Source of the DNA: Loxodes magnus
Taxonomy: Eukaryota; Ciliophora; Karyorelictea; Loxodida; Loxodidae
Assembly (NCBI GenBank): GCA_946699065.1
Contig: CAMPDV010001716.1
Coordinates: forward strand, 1 to 64,000
Direction: 5' to 3'
DNA: 64,000 nt
Positions within the stretch are counted from its first letter, which is position 1. Every line of letters begins with the position of its first letter. Below the pieces are notes generated by a model that worked only from the letters and a program-made list of their open reading frames with translations, made no database searches and was not told the DNA's origin. Of the stretch, positions 59,620-64,000 are shown piece after piece. Made by a program: the position numbers and the translations under genes.

Positions 59620-61583
59620 TTATTAGGTAATTCTTGAATTTTCATTTCTTCTATGATAAAATAATAAATAGGCATCTTAAATTTTTTTTAATGACATCTT
59701 ACTTACTCTTTAATCATCAAATTCATATCATTCTTCTCCTACTTTAGCATTAGTATAGTAATGTCCTCCTCTTGTACTACCAAAGTGATTATTTACTGCA
59801 TATAAGTCATAAATTGTTGATTTTTTGAAAAATTCAGGTTAAAATTCTTTAAGATCTAACTCTAAAGGATAATCTACAGGAGTATTGTCTTTTTCAATCG
59901 AATAAGTATTTTTTTTGAATCTTTTCAAGTTGATTATAAAAATTTCTGGAACTTTATATAGATTTATTTTCTTTTTTCCATTCACTTAACTTTTACATCT
60001 TTCGCAATAAAACTAATTCTATTCTTTTAATTCTTCGTCTTTTTATAAATAATTAAAACATTCTTAGAGAGTTTTTTACTTTTGGTAAAATTAATTTTTT
60101 CTTCCTGTTTCTTACTTGGGAATCTCAGCACAGAACATTTAAAAAGGATCGAAAGTTACTTATGTTTACTTATATTAATCACATTTTAAAGTTTATTTTA
60201 ATTATCCATGCATTAAATCTACTATAAAGGATTTATTTCTTCTTAAATGTTTATCCCAACATTCTTACAAAACTATTTTATCTGGTCTACCATTACTAGG
60301 TATTCCTTTAATATAAGGTTTTTCTTTTATTTCATTCAAATCTTCGTGTATAGCATCAAGTAAGAAGTTGATAAACTATTGAGAATCATGTTGATTTCCT
60401 AAAGTAAATTGAGGAGCAAATTATATTAACTTTTATCTAAAGCTTCTAGGGATATAAGCTCCTTGAGCTTTATTAGATGTATCATTAACAATACTAGCGA
60501 ACTCTCTTGTCATGACACCTCCAGTTCCAAATTTATTATCTGTGTTAAGATTTTTTTTTCAATTATCAGAAAGAAAGTGTTTGACTAAGGGAAATGTATG
60601 CATTAAACATTATAATCCAGCATTCATCCAACAAGTATTTCCCAAATTTTGCATTCCTTAAAGACTTAATTATGTTGTATTATTTCTAAGTCTTTAAATC
60701 GTTTGCATTTATGTTTCTTCTATTTATTATAAGTAAAAAGATTAACGTTATTTTTATTACAAACTATTCTTTGTTACTTTTAACTTTTCTTCTTCAATTT
60801 ACAAATTTTTAATGTTTCAATTATCCTACATATTTTATCTGCTTAGATATGAATTTTAGTCAACTCCATAATTTTCTTATTATCGGTATTGATATTGATA
60901 TTTAGTTTTTGCTGATATGATTCTTTGCTTTTTTACTGTTCCTTTTCTTATCAATCAAAATTGGTATTAAGTTTTCTCGTGATTTAATATTAACTTGTTT
61001 TTAATTATCGAAACCTATCTTAATACCAAGCTTAATTACTTTAACCTTTTTGCTTATTTTAGTTATATTGATTTAATTTTCATTCTTGTTCATATTTTTC
61101 TTTAAGCTTTAGATAATCAGACTGCTAAGGAGTATTAAACGGATAATTTTTTTTTTCTTACTTATATTAATTTTAATTTTCATTTACATCATTCCATTTT
61201 AATTTTTAATCTTCTGATCCTTATCTAGTTTATCTCTATAATATGGGTTTAGGATACAAAATAATTTAAGGATTTTATTAATAAAGTTTGCTTTTTTTAA
61301 TATCCTGTTACTCAATCTATACCTTAAATTAAGATTACGATTCTTACTAATAATTTTTATTTTAAAGATTATTCAAATAAGCCTTCATCTAATCTTGCTA
61401 ATAATTTCTCATAATATCATTAATTTATTATTAGTTAATATAAGCAGTTTGACTTACATTTCTAAACGCATGAGGCTAAGATCCATAATTAGTTTAATAA
61501 CTTTATGCAAATGCTCTTCCTCTTCTTTCACTATTTACATAATTATAAGGTAAACAGTATGAACCTATATTTGTTCTATACAT
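59620..61583 (-). CDS. Ubiquitin-specific protease, USP-5 (chimeric)
   Basis: Starts ATG 61583 ([20 protein letters not shown]) with an Asn/Gln/Tyr-rich, probably disordered N-terminus of about 230 residues. Coding moves to another frame near 60890, then reads [20 protein letters not shown] into the C19 domain. Cys box, NQHDSQQF and His box [20 protein letters not shown] are present; conserved Trp are UGA at 60559-60561 and 59728-59730. One zinc Cys is changed (KCDQYKQ instead of KCDQCKQ). Residues from [10 protein letters not shown] to EIPKQETGRKN are nearly identical in DNA to USP-4, while both sides match other paralogs. It probably ends at tandem TAA TAA (59625-59620); a UGA-only rule would add about 270 bp of AT-rich sequence. 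The frame change could be a tiny intron or an indel. Confidence 0.78.
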
Positions 61584-61584
61584 T

Positions 61585-62340
61585 TTTATTACAACTAACT
61601 AAATAATTTAGTATTTAAATTTAATTTTTACTTAATTTTAAAAGCTACTATTATAACTAAAGACCAATCTAATTAGCATTCTAACTTTCTTTCAGTATAA
61701 ATTATTATATAATTTACATTTAAGAAAAAAAGCTTTATAAAAGTTTTTTATTTCTCCTTTTTCAATTACCTAGAAATTTTTAGGGAAAGTAAATTAAAAT
61801 AATGATACCGAAAATATTATAACTTTATCTTTAAAATTTAATAAAAATGTCCTAATTTATAACTCTCAAGAAAAATAAAAAAGGAATATTAAATTATAAT
61901 CCATTTTATAATCTTAAAATATAAAAGTATCAACATAAAATTATTTTACATAGTCATTTATATTGAAATAAATGAAGAGAAATTAGTGATATTACTAAAT
62001 AAATATTTATGCTACATTTTTTTACTATAATCAGAATGTGAAGGTATTAAATATAGTTGAAGAGAATAAAATTTTAAATATGTTTAAAATTATTTTTCCT
62101 TTATAAACTACTTTGTTTTATTCAAGCTATCTTCTTTTTAATTATGAAAAAGTATACGTTTAAATCGATCTTTGCTTGATTAATTTTTACTCATAGAAGA
62201 ATTTAAAAGAGATACTTGAAATAATTAACTAATTAAGAAATTAGGAGATTATTGTTGAACACTTTTTCAATTAGATTTAAAAATTATTTATTTTAAAAGT
62301 AATTTAAATTTGGGAAATTTATTATATAATTATTTTTTAA
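61585..62340. other. AT-rich 5' flank of USP-5
   Basis: No gene recognised. Confidence 0.4.
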
Positions 62341-62344
62341 TTAT

Positions 62345-62590
62345 AACGAAAACATGACCTTCTGTCTTTTCCCACATACAAACTGGCAGAGGGTTTTAAG
62401 TACTGGAACCTGTGTCACAGTAGAGTCAACGCTAAGCCTATCTATGACTATTGGAAACGAAAGATTAACCTTCTATATGCTCATGCCAGTAAATAGAGCA
62501 GAAGGCTTAATACAATGAAAGTAATTGATAAGAGTCAGTTTCAAGCTTTTACAAAATTAAATGTTTTATTTTCTTGGATACATTTCAACC
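62345..62590. other. Less AT-rich block next to inverted-repeat arm 2
   Basis: 62360-62520 has higher G+C and follows the 3' side of the minus-strand ORF1 element. It may be its 3'UTR. No match elsewhere was recognised. Confidence 0.3.
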
Positions 62591-63240
62591 TCTTTCCCGC
62601 CAGACTCTAAATTGCTCTAGAGGCTAAATATAAAAGTTGTCTCTACGACTCTTCTCCTTGCTATACATAATATCCTTGGGGTATTCTTTCTGAGGCTCTC
62701 GAGAGTAAATATCATTTTTTTTCTCGTTTAGGTTAAATCTTGAGTTTTTTCTCCTATAATTATTTGGGTAATTTCCTTTAGATCTTTTTGAAGGCTTGTT
62801 TTCTTGTACTTTTTTTATTCTTTCTATTTTGTTGACCATTTCTTTCTGCTAGTTTTATGATTTGTTTCAATTGTCATGTAAAATATTTCAAAATGCGTTA
62901 ACGCCTCTTTCTTAGATCATGAATCTCGATTCTATTTCCTCTTCAAGTTTTTCCATTAATTTTCTATTTTAGTTCTTTAATTTTTTAAAATATTCTTGTA
63001 GATTCAGCAATATTTTAATCAGCAAATAATGTCTTATTTACTACTCTGTGGTGAGATTCGAAACTTCAGAGTTCATGATATTTTTAACCTTTATCTTGGC
63101 TTTTCGTATGCTCCGGAAAATTCGTTTAATGGAATCTTTTTTGTGTCCTTTTCATTTCAATTGTCTCTAGTATGTCTTATCTCATTCATTTTGAGAGCCC
63201 CAAAAATTCATAATTTTAGCCCAGTATTAATTTTTTAATT
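62590..63240 (-). mobile_element. ORF1-type element, arm 2 of inverted repeat
   Basis: Reverse-orientation copy of 58379-59230. The minus strand reads ESRFMIQERGVNAFWNILHD, KSQNQQKEMVNKIERIKKVQ and KPSKRSKGNYPNNYRRKNSR. The opposite strands of both arms give near-identical shadow ORFs (MSYLLLCGEIRNFRVHDIFN). The arms flank USP-5. Confidence 0.55.
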
Positions 63241-63780
63241 TTCAAACTTTTAACTTCCTAAATTTAGCTGATTTCATAAATCAGATAATTGCTTGTTATC
63301 TGAAAACTACCAACTAAGAAACTGTAGTTCTAGTATTAATAAATGCTTAAAAAGAAGAATCTATTATTTGTTTATAAATTATTGAGATTAGAATAAAATG
63401 CAAACAGAAATGAAAGGACAAATTTGCAGTCATAGAATGTTATTTAAGATTACGAACTTCGAGAGTAATGGACGATTTTAATGAATATTACGATGATTCT
63501 CAAGATTTTTAATAATACGCGACAAGTCCAATAAAGGCAAGGTCATAAATATATTATGTTATATAAAACTTTTTTACATTAAACTTGCCTTTGTTTTGTC
63601 AATTAATCATTTGTAATGAACCGGCAACCTTGATTTTTAATGAGCTTATTTGTTTTTATATTTACGAGATTTAATAATAAAAACATTTCATTTAAATCTT
63701 ATTTTCTATCTCTTTAACTATCTTAAAAGATCTAGTATTTAGTTCATAATGAAAAGCTTTTAATAAAGGATTTATTTTGA
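63241..63780. other. AT-rich stretch
   Basis: 63400-63545 is somewhat less AT-biased but shows no recognisable feature. Confidence 0.35.
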
Positions 63781-64000
63781 TTTATTTATTAATTTCTCTT
63801 AATTTATCTATAATTTATTTATTTTAGAAAATAAAAATTATTTTTATTAATCAAATCTTACTGAGAAAAACTGATCTAATATCATCAAACTAAAAGTAGC
63901 TTCCATTAGTTGCATTTTCTATATTTTTACTTAATTAAGAATCTAATTTTCTATATTTACCTTTTTTCATCTTTCTGACTAAAATTAAGATTCAAAGTAA
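63781..64000. repeat. Direct repeat of the USP-1 upstream block (6560-6845)
   Basis: Matches 6590-6840 over its whole length and runs to the window edge. At USP-1 the same block precedes the gene by about 150-430 bp, so another USP copy may start a few hundred bp beyond the right edge. Confidence 0.55.

Noticed and set aside
58387..63238. Two near-identical short ORFs (MSYLLLCGEIRNF...) as a conserved small protein
   Set aside because: They are the antisense of the ORF1-type coding frames in the two inverted-repeat arms; the sense frames have the better coding character.
1..64000. Bacterial, organellar or viral origin
   Set aside because: Non-LTR retrotransposons, USP and RBR-type ubiquitin genes, a eukaryotic tRNA with Pol III terminator and a ciliate code all point to a ciliate nuclear genome.

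Overview
The window is extremely AT-rich eukaryotic DNA and reads as the nuclear genome of a ciliate whose three usual stop codons are all used as sense codons. UAA and UAG fall where glutamine is conserved (the LQC and QQF positions of deubiquitinases). UGA falls where tryptophan is conserved: several UGA codons align with UGG, or with each other, in paralogous genes, and others sit at expected Trp sites of a reverse transcriptase. A tRNA with a UUA anticodon and the body of a glutamine tRNA lies at 17558-17629. This matches the karyorelictean code (as in Loxodes or Parduczia; UGA is Trp or stop) or the Condylostoma code (all three are context-dependent). The many retroelements and the long contig make a Loxodes-like karyorelict my preferred guess, but that is inference. 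Standard six-frame ORFs are almost all meaningless here; I re-read the window with UAR=Gln and UGA=Trp/stop. Because stops do not delimit frames in such a code, gene ends are uncertain and weak genes get low confidence.

Layout. (1) A dispersed family of ubiquitin-specific proteases (USP) has six members: a pseudogene split by a SINE (1096-2711, -), one gene at 6993-8490 (+), a decayed fragment (16615-17080, +), genes at 50015-51590 (+) and 52523-54232 (+), and a gene at 59620-61583 (-) that carries a gene-conversion tract from its neighbour and lies between inverted repeats. (2) One apparently intact non-LTR retrotransposon (27668-34186, +) encodes a coiled-coil region, an EEP endonuclease and a reverse transcriptase in one uninterrupted frame of about 2170 codons. 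Decayed relatives lie at 10200-11400 (+), 20900-22650 (-) and 42600-44400 (-). (3) Many ORF1-only elements encode coiled coils and a CCHC zinc knuckle (4.5-6.1, 11.6-12.3, 13.3-14.5, 16.0-16.3, 22.7-23.7, 26.2-27.0, 36.5-37.4, 38.9-39.6, 40.2-42.5, 56.0-56.9, 58.4-59.2, 62.6-63.2 kb). (4) A SINE-like family has four bodies and extra isolated 3' tails. (5) Other host-like genes are a small RBR-type RING2 protein (19574-19843), a tail-anchored SNARE-like fragment (27010-27376), and several unrecognised Lys/Gln-rich proteins.

The remainder is AT-rich intergenic sequence. There is no sign of prokaryotic operons, CRISPR arrays or telomeric repeats. The region looks like a retroelement-rich neighbourhood in which a deubiquitinase family has been duplicated, inserted into and partly converted.
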